Positions 1 to 9,637 of a stretch of DNA of 28,642 nt are shown here, one piece after another (positions within the stretch are counted from its first letter, which is position 1; every line of letters begins with the position of its first letter). The notes beneath the pieces are model-generated. The model was given only the letters and a program-made list of their open reading frames with translations, was not told the origin of the DNA and searched no databases. The stretch comes from Pseudomonadota bacterium (GTDB taxonomy: Bacteria > Pseudomonadota > Gammaproteobacteria > Xanthomonadales > Xanthomonadaceae), in contig JAEWFT010000038.1 in NCBI GenBank assembly GCA_023388715.1, forward strand, positions 1-28,642. Reading direction: 5' to 3'. Made by a program: the position numbers and the translations under genes.

Positions 1-140
1 ACCCGGTGCAGGCTGCGTACGAGGAAGGCAAGGCGAATGCCGCGGGCGCGATCGCCAGCGGCGCGCAGAACGTCGCCGACAGCATGAGCAAGGAGGCCGC
101 TGAGGCCAAGGCCACCGCCGAGGCCGAGAAGAAGGACTGA
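1..140 (+). CDS. C-terminal end of an Ala/Lys-rich protein of unknown function (partial)
   Basis: An open frame enters from the left edge (first full codon at base 3) and stops at TGA 138-140. The visible 45 residues are rich in Ala, Glu and Lys with heptad-like spacing and end in AEAEKKD. This suggests a helical, charged tail, as in small surface, lipoprotein or phasin-like proteins. The start and any signal peptide lie outside the window, so no function can be given. A strong hairpin terminator follows, so this gene is probably not part of the liu cluster. The codon bias matches the neighbouring genes. Confidence 0.6.
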   Translation, partial: PVQAAYEEGKANAAGAIASGAQNVADSMSKEAAEAKATAEAEKKD

Positions 141-160
141 TTCTTCTTCGCTGCAATGGA

Positions 161-188
161 AAGGCCCGCTTCGGCGGGCCTTTTCTTT
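161..188 (+). terminator. Rho-independent terminator after the partial first gene
   Basis: A perfect 9-bp stem (AAGGCCCGC, 161-169, with GCGGGCCTT, 174-182) closes a TTCG tetraloop. A T-rich tail (TTCTTTT) follows. It lies 20 bases after the TGA at 138-140 and separates that gene from liuB. Confidence 0.85.
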
Positions 189-216
189 TGGGGCCGGGCC
201 AGGTCGCGGCTGCGGT

Positions 217-222
217 TATCCT
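217..222 (+). promoter_or_regulatory. Candidate -10 element upstream of liuB
   Basis: TATCCT matches four of six positions of the sigma70 -10 consensus and lies 27 bases before the liuB ATG. I see no convincing -35 box, and the leader has no clear Shine-Dalgarno. This is a weak call based on position and the preceding terminator. Confidence 0.25.
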
Positions 223-249
223 TGCCGATTCGCATCACGCCGCCGACCC

Positions 250-1860
250 ATGCCCGCGCTGACCTCGCACATCGACCCCCGCTCCCAGGACTTCCTCGAC
301 AACGTCGCGTTCCACCGCGAACTGGTGTCGGAGCTTGATCGCCGCCTGGCGCGCGCCGCCGACGGTGGCGGCGAGAAGGCGCGGGCGAAGCACACCGAGC
401 GCGGCAAGCTGCTGCCGCGCGAGCGCATCGACGCCCTGCTCGACCCCGGCTCGCCGTTCCTTGAGATCGCGCCACTTGCCGCGGAAGGCATGTACGACGA
501 CGCCGCGCCCGCCGCCGGAATGGTCTGCGGCATCGGCCGGGTGATGGGCCAGGAAGTGGTGATCGTGGCCAACGACGCCACCGTCAAGGGCGGCACCTAT
601 TTCCCGATGACGGTGAAGAAGCACCTGCGCGCGCAGGAAGTGGCGCGCGAGAACCGGCTGCCCTGCGTCTACCTGGTCGATTCCGGCGGCGCCTTCCTGC
701 CGCTGCAGGACGAGGTGTTCCCGGACAAGGAGCACTTCGGCCGGATCTTCTACAACCAGGCGAGGCTCTCCGCCGAGAACATCCCGCAGATCGCGGTGGT
801 GATGGGCAGCTGTACCGCCGGCGGCGCCTACGTGCCGGCGATGTGCGACGAGTCGGTGATCGTCAAGGAACAGGGCACGATCTTCCTCGGCGGCCCGCCG
901 CTGGTGAAGGCCGCCACCGGCGAGGTGGTGGATGCCGAAACGCTGGGCGGCGCCGACGTGCACACCAGCATTTCCGGCGTGGCCGATCATTTCGCCGAGG
1001 ACGACCGCCACGCGCTGGAAATCGCACGCGGGATCGTTGGCGCGCTCAACCGCAAGAAGGTGCTGCCCGTGGCCGCGCAGCCCGCGCGTGAACCGCTGTA
1101 CGCCGCGGAAGAGTTGTACGGCATCGTGCCGAAGGATGCGCGCCGGCCTTTCGACATCCGCGAGGTGATCGCCCGCATCACCGACGGCAGCGAGTTGCAG
1201 GAATTCAAGGCCCGCTACGGCAAGACGCTGGTGACCGGTTTCGCCCACCTGCACGGCTATCCGGTGGGGATCGTCGCCAACAACGGCATCCTGTTCGCGG
1301 AGAGCGCGCTGAAGGGCGCGCACTTCATCGAGTTGTGCAACCAGCGCGGGATCCCGCTGGTATTCCTGCAGAACATCACCGGCTTCATGGTCGGCAAGAA
1401 GTACGAGCAGGCCGGCATCGCCAAGGACGGCGCGAAGATGGTCACCGCGGTCGCCTGCAGCCACGTGCCCAAGTTCACGGTGGTGATTGGCGGCAGCTTC
1501 GGCGCCGGCAACTACGCCATGTGTGGCCGCGCATATGGCGCGCGCTTCCTGTGGATGTGGCCGAACGCGCGCATCAGCGTGATGGGCGGCGAGCAGGCGG
1601 CCAGCGTGTTGGCCACGGTCAAGCGGGACGGGATCGAAGCCCGCGGCGGGGTGTGGACGCCCGACGAGGAAGAAGCGTTCAAGGCGCCGATCCGCCAACA
1701 GTACGAGGACCAGGGCAACCCCTACTACGCCAGCGCGCGGCTGTGGGACGACGGCATCATCGATCCGGCCGACACCCGCCGGGTGCTCGGGCTGGGGCTG
1801 TCGGCCGCGCTGAATGCGCCGATCGAGGAGCGCACGCGCTTCGGGGTGTTCCGCATGTAA
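250..1860 (+). CDS. liuB: 3-methylcrotonyl-CoA carboxylase beta (carboxyltransferase) subunit
   Basis: This 536-residue protein is the carboxyltransferase half of methylcrotonyl-CoA carboxylase. It moves the carboxyl group from biotin (on LiuD) to 3-methylcrotonyl-CoA in leucine/isovalerate breakdown. The length is typical for MCC-beta. The N-terminal crotonase-fold half contains GGTYFPMT, DSGGAFLP and GSCTAGGAYVPAM. The C-terminal half contains NITGFMVGKKYE and GGSFGAGNYAMCGRAY, the glycine-rich acyl-CoA/biotin pocket. LiuC, LiuD and LiuE follow on the same strand, which favours MCC over propionyl- or geranyl-CoA carboxylase. The ATG at 250 gives the usual MCC-beta N-terminus, although no good ribosome site precedes it. 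No isovaleryl-CoA dehydrogenase (liuA) gene is adjacent on the left. Confidence 0.93.
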   Translation: MPALTSHIDPRSQDFLDNVAFHRELVSELDRRLARAADGGGEKARAKHTERGKLLPRERIDALLDPGSPFLEIAPLAAEGMYDDAAPAAGMVCGIGRVMGQEVVIVANDATVKGGTYFPMTVKKHLRAQEVARENRLPCVYLVDSGGAFLPLQDEVFPDKEHFGRIFYNQARLSAENIPQIAVVMGSCTAGGAYVPAMCDESVIVKEQGTIFLGGPPLVKAATGEVVDAETLGGADVHTSISGVADHFAEDDRHALEIARGIVGALNRKKVLPVAAQPAREPLYAAEELYGIVPKDARRPFDIREVIARITDGSELQEFKARYGKTLVTGFAHLHGYPVGIVANNGILFAESALKGAHFIELCNQRGIPLVFLQNITGFMVGKKYEQAGIAKDGAKMVTAVACSHVPKFTVVIGGSFGAGNYAMCGRAYGARFLWMWPNARISVMGGEQAASVLATVKRDGIEARGGVWTPDEEEAFKAPIRQQYEDQGNPYYASARLWDDGIIDPADTRRVLGLGLSAALNAPIEERTRFGVFRM

Positions 1861-1945
1861 ATCGCGACGGCGTTCACGCAGCAGCCAAGCCCGTTGGCCG
1901 GTTCGGTGCTAGCCTCCCCGCTCCGCCCCCGAGGAAACCCGCCGC

Positions 1946-2422
1946 ATGGCCATCTGGAAAGAAACCGCGCCCGCGCCCAAGGCCGACGAGCCTGCCCGCT
2001 TCACCCCCGCCGCCATCGAGCCGACGCCTGCGCCGTCGCCGGTGCGCGCCGTCGAGTCGCCCGCCCGTGAGTCGGTGATCGCCGCGGACTTGGTGATCGA
2101 GGGCAAGATCGAGGGTGCCGGCCACGTGCGCATCGCCGGCAAGTTCAAGGGCGACGTCAAGGTGCAGGGCAACCTGACCATCGACCAGGGCGCCCGTGTC
2201 TCCGGCGGCGTCAGCGCGCAGAAGGTCAGCCTGGCCGGCGAGCTGGATGGCAACATCGACGCCGCCCAGCAGGTCGAACTGCTGCCCAGCGGCGTGATCA
2301 ACGGCGACGTCAAGGCAGGGTCCCTGACCGTGGCCGCCGGCAGCCGCATCCGCGGCCATGTCGAGTGCGGCTGGGACAAGGACGGCAAGTTGGCGAAGAC
2401 GGAGTCCGGCAGCGCCGCATGA
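1946..2422 (+). CDS. Bactofilin-family polymer-forming cytoskeletal protein
   Basis: A 158-residue bactofilin-type (DUF583) protein. Residues 1-45 form a Pro/Ala-rich disordered tail. From about residue 48 the right-handed beta-helix repeat pattern begins (DLVIEGKIEGAGHVRIAGK, then short repeats around GDVKVQGNLTIDQGARVSG and VINGDVKAGSLTVAAGSRIRG). Such proteins self-assemble without nucleotide into membrane-associated filaments that affect cell shape or polar processes. GAGG lies about 11 bases before the ATG. The gene sits between liuB and liuC and overlaps the next gene by four bases (ATGA), so the two are probably translated together. A role in leucine catabolism is not expected; the placement looks incidental. 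Confidence 0.85.
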   Translation: MAIWKETAPAPKADEPARFTPAAIEPTPAPSPVRAVESPARESVIAADLVIEGKIEGAGHVRIAGKFKGDVKVQGNLTIDQGARVSGGVSAQKVSLAGELDGNIDAAQQVELLPSGVINGDVKAGSLTVAAGSRIRGHVECGWDKDGKLAKTESGSAA

Positions 2423-2772
2423 GCGCGGTGCGCCCCGGCACGGCGGGCGCCACCCGCCCCTGCCCGCATTGCAAGGCCACTATCCTGGAGAGCGCCGCGG
2501 TCTGCCCTGCCTGCCGCGGCCACCTGAAGTTCGACGCGCCGGCGGTGGACGCCGCGCAGCGCTTCGTCCCGCTGAAGGTGGAAGGCACGATCAACGCGTT
2601 GGACGATGGCGCGTTCGAGTACACGATGGTGGTGGTGATCCGCAACGAGCGCGGCCAGGAGATTGGCCGCCACGTGGCCGGCGTCGGCGCCGTCTTCCCC
2701 GGCGAGTCGCGCAGCTTCGAGGTCAGCGTGGAAGCGGTGCCTGCCAGCGGCAAGCGCCGGTTGAAGCACTAG
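2419..2772 (+). CDS. Small zinc-ribbon protein of unknown function, coupled to bactofilin
   Basis: A 117-residue protein whose ATG (2419) overlaps the bactofilin stop. Residues 15-35 carry two CxxC pairs (CPHCK and CPACR), a treble-clef or zinc-ribbon arrangement. The remainder (about 45-110) alternates hydrophobic and polar residues, as in a small beta-sandwich (for example EYTMVVVIRN and RSFEVSVEAV). There is no signal peptide or membrane segment. I recognise no named family. The four-base overlap suggests the product works with, or is dosed with, the bactofilin, for example as an accessory or client protein. The start at 2419 is preferred over one at 2365 because the earlier start would lie inside the bactofilin gene. 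Confidence 0.7.
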   Translation: MSAVRPGTAGATRPCPHCKATILESAAVCPACRGHLKFDAPAVDAAQRFVPLKVEGTINALDDGAFEYTMVVVIRNERGQEIGRHVAGVGAVFPGESRSFEVSVEAVPASGKRRLKH

Positions 2773-2800
2773 CTACGACTGCGGTGGCCGGCGTGCGGCT

Positions 2801-2832
2801 TGCAATGCCGGCGCCGCCAGATGGACATTGCA
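2801..2832. repeat. Inverted repeat TGCAATG-N18-CATTGCA, possible operator upstream of liuC
   Basis: Two perfect 7-bp arms (2801-2807 and 2826-2832) flank an 18-bp spacer. They end 26 bases upstream of the candidate liuC -10 at 2859-2864. The arms share the TTGCA half-site with the palindrome at 10766-10782. Binding by a regulator is inferred from symmetry and position only. Confidence 0.35.
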
Positions 2833-2837
2833 CCTCA

Positions 2838-2864
2838 TTGGCTGCCTTGGGCTGCCGGTATCAT
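2838..2864 (+). promoter_or_regulatory. Candidate promoter for liuC-liuD-liuE
   Basis: TATCAT (2859-2864) matches five of six -10 positions. TTGGCT (2838-2843) could be a -35 with a short 15-bp spacer. The predicted start near 2871 leaves a leader of about 27 bases before the ATG at 2898. It would allow liuCDE to be transcribed separately from liuB and the bactofilin pair. Confidence 0.4.
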
Positions 2865-2897
2865 GTGCGGCAACGCGACTGACCCGGCAACCCAGCG

Positions 2898-3682
2898 ATG
2901 CCCCAAGCCCTGCACCTGCACCGCGAAGGCGGCGTTGCCCGCCTGCGGATGACCCGTCCCGAGGTGCACAACGCGTTCGATGCCGGCCTGATCGCGGAAC
3001 TGACCGCCGCGCTCGAGGACATCGCAGCCGACGCCTCCATCCGCGTGCTGGTGCTGGAAGCCGAGGGCGCCTCGTTCTCCGCCGGCGCCGACCTCAACTG
3101 GATGCGCGGCATGGCCGCCGCCAGCGAGGCCGAAAACCGCCAGGACAGCCTCGCGCTCGCCCGCCTGATGCGCACGCTGGATGAGTTGCCGAAGCCCACG
3201 ATCGCGCGCGTGCAGGGCGCAGCGTTCGGCGGCGGCGTGGGACTCGTCGCCTGCTGCGACATCGCCATCGGCGCGGACGAGGCGAAATTCGGGCTCACCG
3301 AGAGCAAGCTCGGCCTGCTGCCGGCGGTGATCTCACCCTACGTCATCGCCGCGATTGGCGCGCGCCAGGCACGCCGTTACTTTGCCACCGCGGAGGTCTT
3401 CGACGCCGCCGAGGCACTGCGCCTCGGCCTGCTGCACCAGGTGGTGCCCGCCGACGCCCTGGATGCGGCCGTGCAGCGCCAGGTCGCCCTGCTGCTCAAG
3501 GCCGGCCCGGTCGCCGCCGCCAGCGCCAAGCAGCTGGTGCGCAACGTCTGCGCCCATGCCGACGGCGCCCGCCATGATGCCGACAACGCCGCCCTGATCG
3601 CCCGGCTGCGCGTCTCCCCGGAAGGCCAGGAAGGCCTGTCGGCCTTCCTCGACAAGCGCACGCCGCACTGGATCCAGTCCTG

Positions 3683-3683
<1 letters not shown>
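2898..3683 (+). CDS. liuC: Enoyl-CoA hydratase family protein, probable methylglutaconyl-CoA hydratase
   Basis: A 261-residue crotonase-family protein, probably hydrating 3-methylglutaconyl-CoA to HMG-CoA. That is the step between LiuB/LiuD and LiuE in leucine catabolism. Oxyanion-hole segments are present: ASFSAGADLNWMRGM at about residues 57-71 and GAAFGGGVGLVACCDIAIG at about 108-126. TESKLGLLPAVISPYV follows, typical of the liuC clade. The length is usual for the family. The stop TGA shares its last base with the ATG of liuD (TGATG), so translation is coupled. No strong ribosome site precedes the ATG. The specific substrate is inferred from context, since the fold alone does not define it. 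Confidence 0.88.
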
Positions 3684-5674
<1,991 letters not shown>

Positions 5675-5675
5675 C

Positions 5676-6575
5676 ATGTCCCTCCCCGCCCACGTCCGCA
5701 TCGTCGAGGTCGGCCCGCGCGACGGCCTGCAGAACGAGAAGATCGACATCGGCACCGCCGCCAAGATCGAGCTGATCGACCGCCTGTCGAAGACCGGCCT
5801 TGCCAGCATCGAGGCCACCGCCTTCGTCAGCCCCAAGTGGGTGCCGCAGATGGCCGACGCCGCCGAGGTCCTCGCCGGGATCACGCGCGCGCCGGGCATC
5901 ACGTATCCGGTCCTGGTGCCGAACGCGCAGGGCTATGAACGCGCACGCGCTGCTGGCGCGCAGGAAGTGGCGGTGTTCACCGCCGCCTCCGAAGCCTTCA
6001 ACCTGAAGAACACCAATGCCGGCATCGAGTCGTCATTGCAGCGCTTCGCGCCGGTGCTGGAGCGCGCCCGCGCGGACGGGGTGAAGGTGCGCGGTTACGT
6101 CTCCACCGTGCTCGGCTGCCCCTACCAGGGCGAGGTGCCACTGGCGGAGGTGGTGCGGGTGGCGCGCGCGCTGCACGCGATGGGCTGCTACGAGGTTTCG
6201 CTTGGCGATACCATCGGCGTGGGCACGCCCGCGAGGGCGCGCGCCATGCTCAAGGCGGTTGCCTCCGAGGTCCCGATGCCAGCGCTCGCGATCCACTTCC
6301 ACGACACCTACGGCCAGGCGCTGGCCAACGTGCTGGCCTGCCTCGAGGAAGGGGTCGCGGTGGTCGACAGCGCGGTGGCCGGCACCGGGGGCTGCCCGTA
6401 TGCCAGGGGCGCCAGCGGCAACGTCGCCAGCGAGGACGTGGTCTACATGCTGCACGGGCTGGGCATCGAGACCGGCATCGACCTGGAGCGGCTCGCGGAA
6501 ACGGGCCGCTGGCTGGCCGGGCTGCTGGGCCGGGACACCGGCAGCAAGGTCGGCAGGGCGCTGGCACCCGCATGA
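5676..6575 (+). CDS. liuE: Hydroxymethylglutaryl-CoA lyase
   Basis: A 299-residue DRE-TIM metallolyase that cleaves HMG-CoA to acetoacetate and acetyl-CoA, the last step of the leucine pathway. The N-terminal GPRDGLQNE motif supplies metal and catalytic residues. The HMG-CoA lyase signature GTGGCPYARGASGNVASED includes the active-site Cys240. IHFHDTYGQ gives the conserved metal-binding His residues. The ATG at 5676 is chosen because it directly follows the liuD stop and yields the usual N-terminus (LPAHVRIVEVGPRDG). The longer frame from 5592 would lie within liuD. The stop overlaps the ATG of the downstream GGDEF-EAL gene (ATGA), so they are likely co-translated. Confidence 0.94.
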   Translation: MSLPAHVRIVEVGPRDGLQNEKIDIGTAAKIELIDRLSKTGLASIEATAFVSPKWVPQMADAAEVLAGITRAPGITYPVLVPNAQGYERARAAGAQEVAVFTAASEAFNLKNTNAGIESSLQRFAPVLERARADGVKVRGYVSTVLGCPYQGEVPLAEVVRVARALHAMGCYEVSLGDTIGVGTPARARAMLKAVASEVPMPALAIHFHDTYGQALANVLACLEEGVAVVDSAVAGTGGCPYARGASGNVASEDVVYMLHGLGIETGIDLERLAETGRWLAGLLGRDTGSKVGRALAPA

Positions 6576-9130
6576 GCGGGAACGGCTCGGTGCGCACCAC
6601 CGCCGAGCTGGACGCGGCACTGGTTGCGCTGCTGGCCGACATGCAGGCGGCGGGGACCGACATCGACATGTCGCCGGCCTGCGTGGCACTGCTCAGCCAG
6701 GTCGCCGCCACCCTGCACGAGGCCCGCGAGGCGCTGCGCATCGAGCAGGCGCGCTATCGCGCGCTGTTCGACGCGGTGCCCGACCCGGTCAGCATCCTGT
6801 CCTACGAGGGCGCCGTGCTCGACCTCAACAAGGCCGGCGTGCGCGCCTACAACCGCAGGCGCGAGGACATCGTCGGCAAGTCGATCGAGATGCTGAATCC
6901 TGACCTGCCGCGCGACCACATGGCGCCGGTGCGCGAGGCCCTGGGGCGCGGCGACAGCTACGTCATCGAGGTGACCAACATGCGGGCCGATGGCACCCGC
7001 TTCCCCGTCGAGGTGCACTCGGCGGGCCTGGTGTTCGACGGCCGCGACGCGATCGTCGCGGTGGCGCGCGACCTGAGCGCGCGCCACGAAGCCGAGGCCC
7101 GCTACCACAGCCTGATCGAGAGCATCGACAAGGCGATCGTGCTGCAGGATCGCAAGGGCGCCATCCACTACATGAACGCCGCCGCCATGCGGATCTACGG
7201 GTTCATGGAAAAGCAGGCCACGCCGCCGGACTGGAGCGACTGGCTGGTCATCGACGCCGACGGCCGCCCGATCCCGCAGGCGGCGCAACCGGCCGCGCGC
7301 GCGCTGGCCAGCGGCCGGGTGGTGGCAAGCGAGGTGCTGGGGCTATTCCGCCGCAGCACCCAGCGCCTGCTTTGGCTGTCGGTCACCGCAGTGCCGCAGT
7401 TCGCCCCCGGCGCGGACCATGCCGAGATGGTGCTCTCGCTTGCCAGCGACGTGACCGAGCTGCAGCGCGACCGGGTGCTGTTCGACCGCGTCCAGGAACT
7501 GGCGCGCATCGGCGCGTGGCAGTGGGACCGCGCCACCGACGCGCTGCACATGACCGAGGAGGCCCAGCGCATCCTCGGCATGGCCCGCCCGCCCGCGGGC
7601 ATGGACGACCTGCTGGCCTGCCTGCGCGACCGCGACCGGCGGAGCCTGCGCGCCACCCTGGACAACATCCGCGACGGCACCGGCTTCGACCTCGAGCTGC
7701 GTGGTGACCCGGCCATCGGCGCCGCGGAATGGGTGCGCGTGATCGGCGAGCCCGACGCGCACGACCCCGGCAACGACCGCATCAGCGGCACGGTGCAGGA
7801 CGTCAGCGAGCGCAAGCGCGACGAGGACGTGCTGCGGCTGCGCGCGCAGACCGACGCGCTGACCGGCCTGCTCAACCGCGACGCCATCCTGCGCAGGATC
7901 GAGGCCCGGCTGCGCGAAGCGGGCACCGAGTGCGCGGCGCTGCTCTACATCGACCTCGACCGCTTCAAGATCGTCAACGACGTGCTCGGGCACCATGCCG
8001 GCGACGCCCTGCTGGTCGAGGCGGCGCAGCGGATCCGCGCCGCGGTCGGCGAGCAGGCCCTGATCGCGCGCTTTGGCGGCGACGAGTTCCTGGTCGCCTG
8101 CGACGTGACCGCCGGATCGGAGCGTGCCGCGCGGGTGGCCGAGCGCATCCAGCAGGCATTCGCGACCAGCTTCCGGCTGGGCGAGAACGAGTTCAGCGTC
8201 ACCGCCAGCATCGGCATCGCGCTTGCCGGCGAGGATGCGTGCACGGCGGCGCAACTGATCCAGCGCGCGGACGTGGCGATGTACGACAGCAAGCGGCGCT
8301 CGCGCGCCGGGTTCCAGCTGTTCTCGCCGGAACTGGCCGCGCGCCAGCACGAGCGCCTGCAGGCCGAGACCCAGTTGCGCCGCGCGCTGGACAACGGCGA
8401 GTTCCACCTGGTCTACCAGCCGCAGGTCGACCTGCGCAGCGGGCGCATCCTCAATGCCGAAGCACTGGTGCGCTGGCGCAACCCGCTGCTCGGGGAGATG
8501 CGGCCGGACCACTTCATCGAGCTGGCCGAGTCGACTGGCGACATCGTGCGCATCGGCCACTGGGTGTTGCAAGAGGCGTGCGCGCAGATGGGCCGCTGGC
8601 GCGAGCAGGGCCTGCCGGTGCAGCGGATCGCGGTGAACGTGTCGTACCGGCAGATGATGGGCGAGGACCTCAGCGAGCGCGTGCGCCAGGTGCTGGATGC
8701 CAGCGGCCTGCCGGGCAGCAGCCTCGACCTCGAACTGACCGAGCGGGTGCTGGTGGAGGACGCGACCGACACCCGGGTCACCTTCGAGAAGCTGCGCGCG
8801 CTTGGCGTGCAGCTGTCGATCGACGATTTCGGCGAGGGCTACAGCGCGCTCAACTACCTGCGCCGGCTGCCGATCCAGGCGCTCAAGCTGAGCCACGCCT
8901 TCCTGCGGGGCGTGCCGCAGGAGCGCTCCGACATGGCCATCTGCCAGGCGGTGGCCGGCATCGCGCGGAGCCTGGGCCTGGGCGTCGTCGCCGAGGGCGT
9001 CGAGAACGAGGCGCAGCGCCAGTTCCTGCTGGACCTCGGGATCACCGTCGGCCAGGGATTCCTGTTCGCAGCGGGCCTGACCGCGGAGGAATTCGGCCGG
9101 TTGTGCGCGGCGCAGGCGGAGCTGCGGTGA
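6572..9130 (+). CDS. Three-PAS GGDEF-EAL protein (cyclic di-GMP turnover or sensing)
   Basis: An 852-residue cytoplasmic protein with no signal peptide or TM segment. PAS domains lie at about residues 60-170, 175-295 and 300-415. GGDEF spans about 425-590 and EAL about 605-845. GGDEF is intact (502-506, ARFGGDEF), but the upstream inhibitory RxxD I-site is absent (GEQA instead). EAL is present at 630-632, with conserved NVS, ELTE, DDFG, Lys772 and AEGVE. The usual LKID reads LKLS (Ser774), and the DDFGTG loop reads DDFGEG. Cyclase activity is likely; phosphodiesterase activity is uncertain. The ATG overlaps the liuE stop by four bases, and a GNAT gene follows with a similar overlap. The PAS domains may bind a ligand or haem, but none can be named. 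Confidence 0.9.
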   Translation: MSGNGSVRTTAELDAALVALLADMQAAGTDIDMSPACVALLSQVAATLHEAREALRIEQARYRALFDAVPDPVSILSYEGAVLDLNKAGVRAYNRRREDIVGKSIEMLNPDLPRDHMAPVREALGRGDSYVIEVTNMRADGTRFPVEVHSAGLVFDGRDAIVAVARDLSARHEAEARYHSLIESIDKAIVLQDRKGAIHYMNAAAMRIYGFMEKQATPPDWSDWLVIDADGRPIPQAAQPAARALASGRVVASEVLGLFRRSTQRLLWLSVTAVPQFAPGADHAEMVLSLASDVTELQRDRVLFDRVQELARIGAWQWDRATDALHMTEEAQRILGMARPPAGMDDLLACLRDRDRRSLRATLDNIRDGTGFDLELRGDPAIGAAEWVRVIGEPDAHDPGNDRISGTVQDVSERKRDEDVLRLRAQTDALTGLLNRDAILRRIEARLREAGTECAALLYIDLDRFKIVNDVLGHHAGDALLVEAAQRIRAAVGEQALIARFGGDEFLVACDVTAGSERAARVAERIQQAFATSFRLGENEFSVTASIGIALAGEDACTAAQLIQRADVAMYDSKRRSRAGFQLFSPELAARQHERLQAETQLRRALDNGEFHLVYQPQVDLRSGRILNAEALVRWRNPLLGEMRPDHFIELAESTGDIVRIGHWVLQEACAQMGRWREQGLPVQRIAVNVSYRQMMGEDLSERVRQVLDASGLPGSSLDLELTERVLVEDATDTRVTFEKLRALGVQLSIDDFGEGYSALNYLRRLPIQALKLSHAFLRGVPQERSDMAICQAVAGIARSLGLGVVAEGVENEAQRQFLLDLGITVGQGFLFAAGLTAEEFGRLCAAQAELR

Positions 9131-9621
9131 ATCACATGGCCGACTTCAAGCTGCGCCCGATCCAGCCGGCAGACGACGCGGCGGTGGCCGGCATCATCCG
9201 CACGGTGATGCCCGCCTTTGGCGCGGGCGGCAGCGGCTTTGCGATCAACGATCCCGAGGTCGACTGGATGAGCCGCGCGTACGGCGCGCCGCGGCATGCG
9301 TATTTCGTGGTGACGCGGGGCGGTCGCGTGCTTGGCGGCGCCGGCATCGCGCCGCTGGCCGGCGGGGATCCCGACACCTGCGAACTGCGCAAGATGTATT
9401 TCCTGCCCGAGGCGCGCGGCCTGGGGGCGGGCGCAGCGATGATGCAGAGGTGCCTCGAAGCGGCGCGGGAAGCCGGTTTCAAACGCTGCTACATCGAGAC
9501 CCTGGCCGGCATGGATGCGGCCATGCGGCTGTACGAGCGCAGCGGCTTCCGGCGGATCGACGCGCCAATGGGCGCCACCGGGCATGGCGGCTGCGACCGC
9601 TACTACCTCCGCGACCTGTAG
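9127..9621 (+). CDS. GNAT-family N-acetyltransferase
   Basis: A GNAT acetyltransferase of 164 residues from the GTG at 9127. GGAG at 9118-9121 lies five bases before this GTG, which also overlaps the upstream stop (GTGA). The alternative ATG at 9136 gives 161 residues but a long 14-base spacing. The acetyl-CoA site is CELRKMYFLPEARGLGAGAAMM (pattern RGxGxG/A), followed by ARLYERSGFRR-like motif B (MRLYERSGFRR). The substrate is unknown. It ends 16 bases from the end of the convergent cytochrome gene with no obvious terminator between. Confidence 0.88.
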   Translation: MNHMADFKLRPIQPADDAAVAGIIRTVMPAFGAGGSGFAINDPEVDWMSRAYGAPRHAYFVVTRGGRVLGGAGIAPLAGGDPDTCELRKMYFLPEARGLGAGAAMMQRCLEAAREAGFKRCYIETLAGMDAAMRLYERSGFRRIDAPMGATGHGGCDRYYLRDL

Positions 9622-9637
9622 GGCCGAGCCCGCCCGT

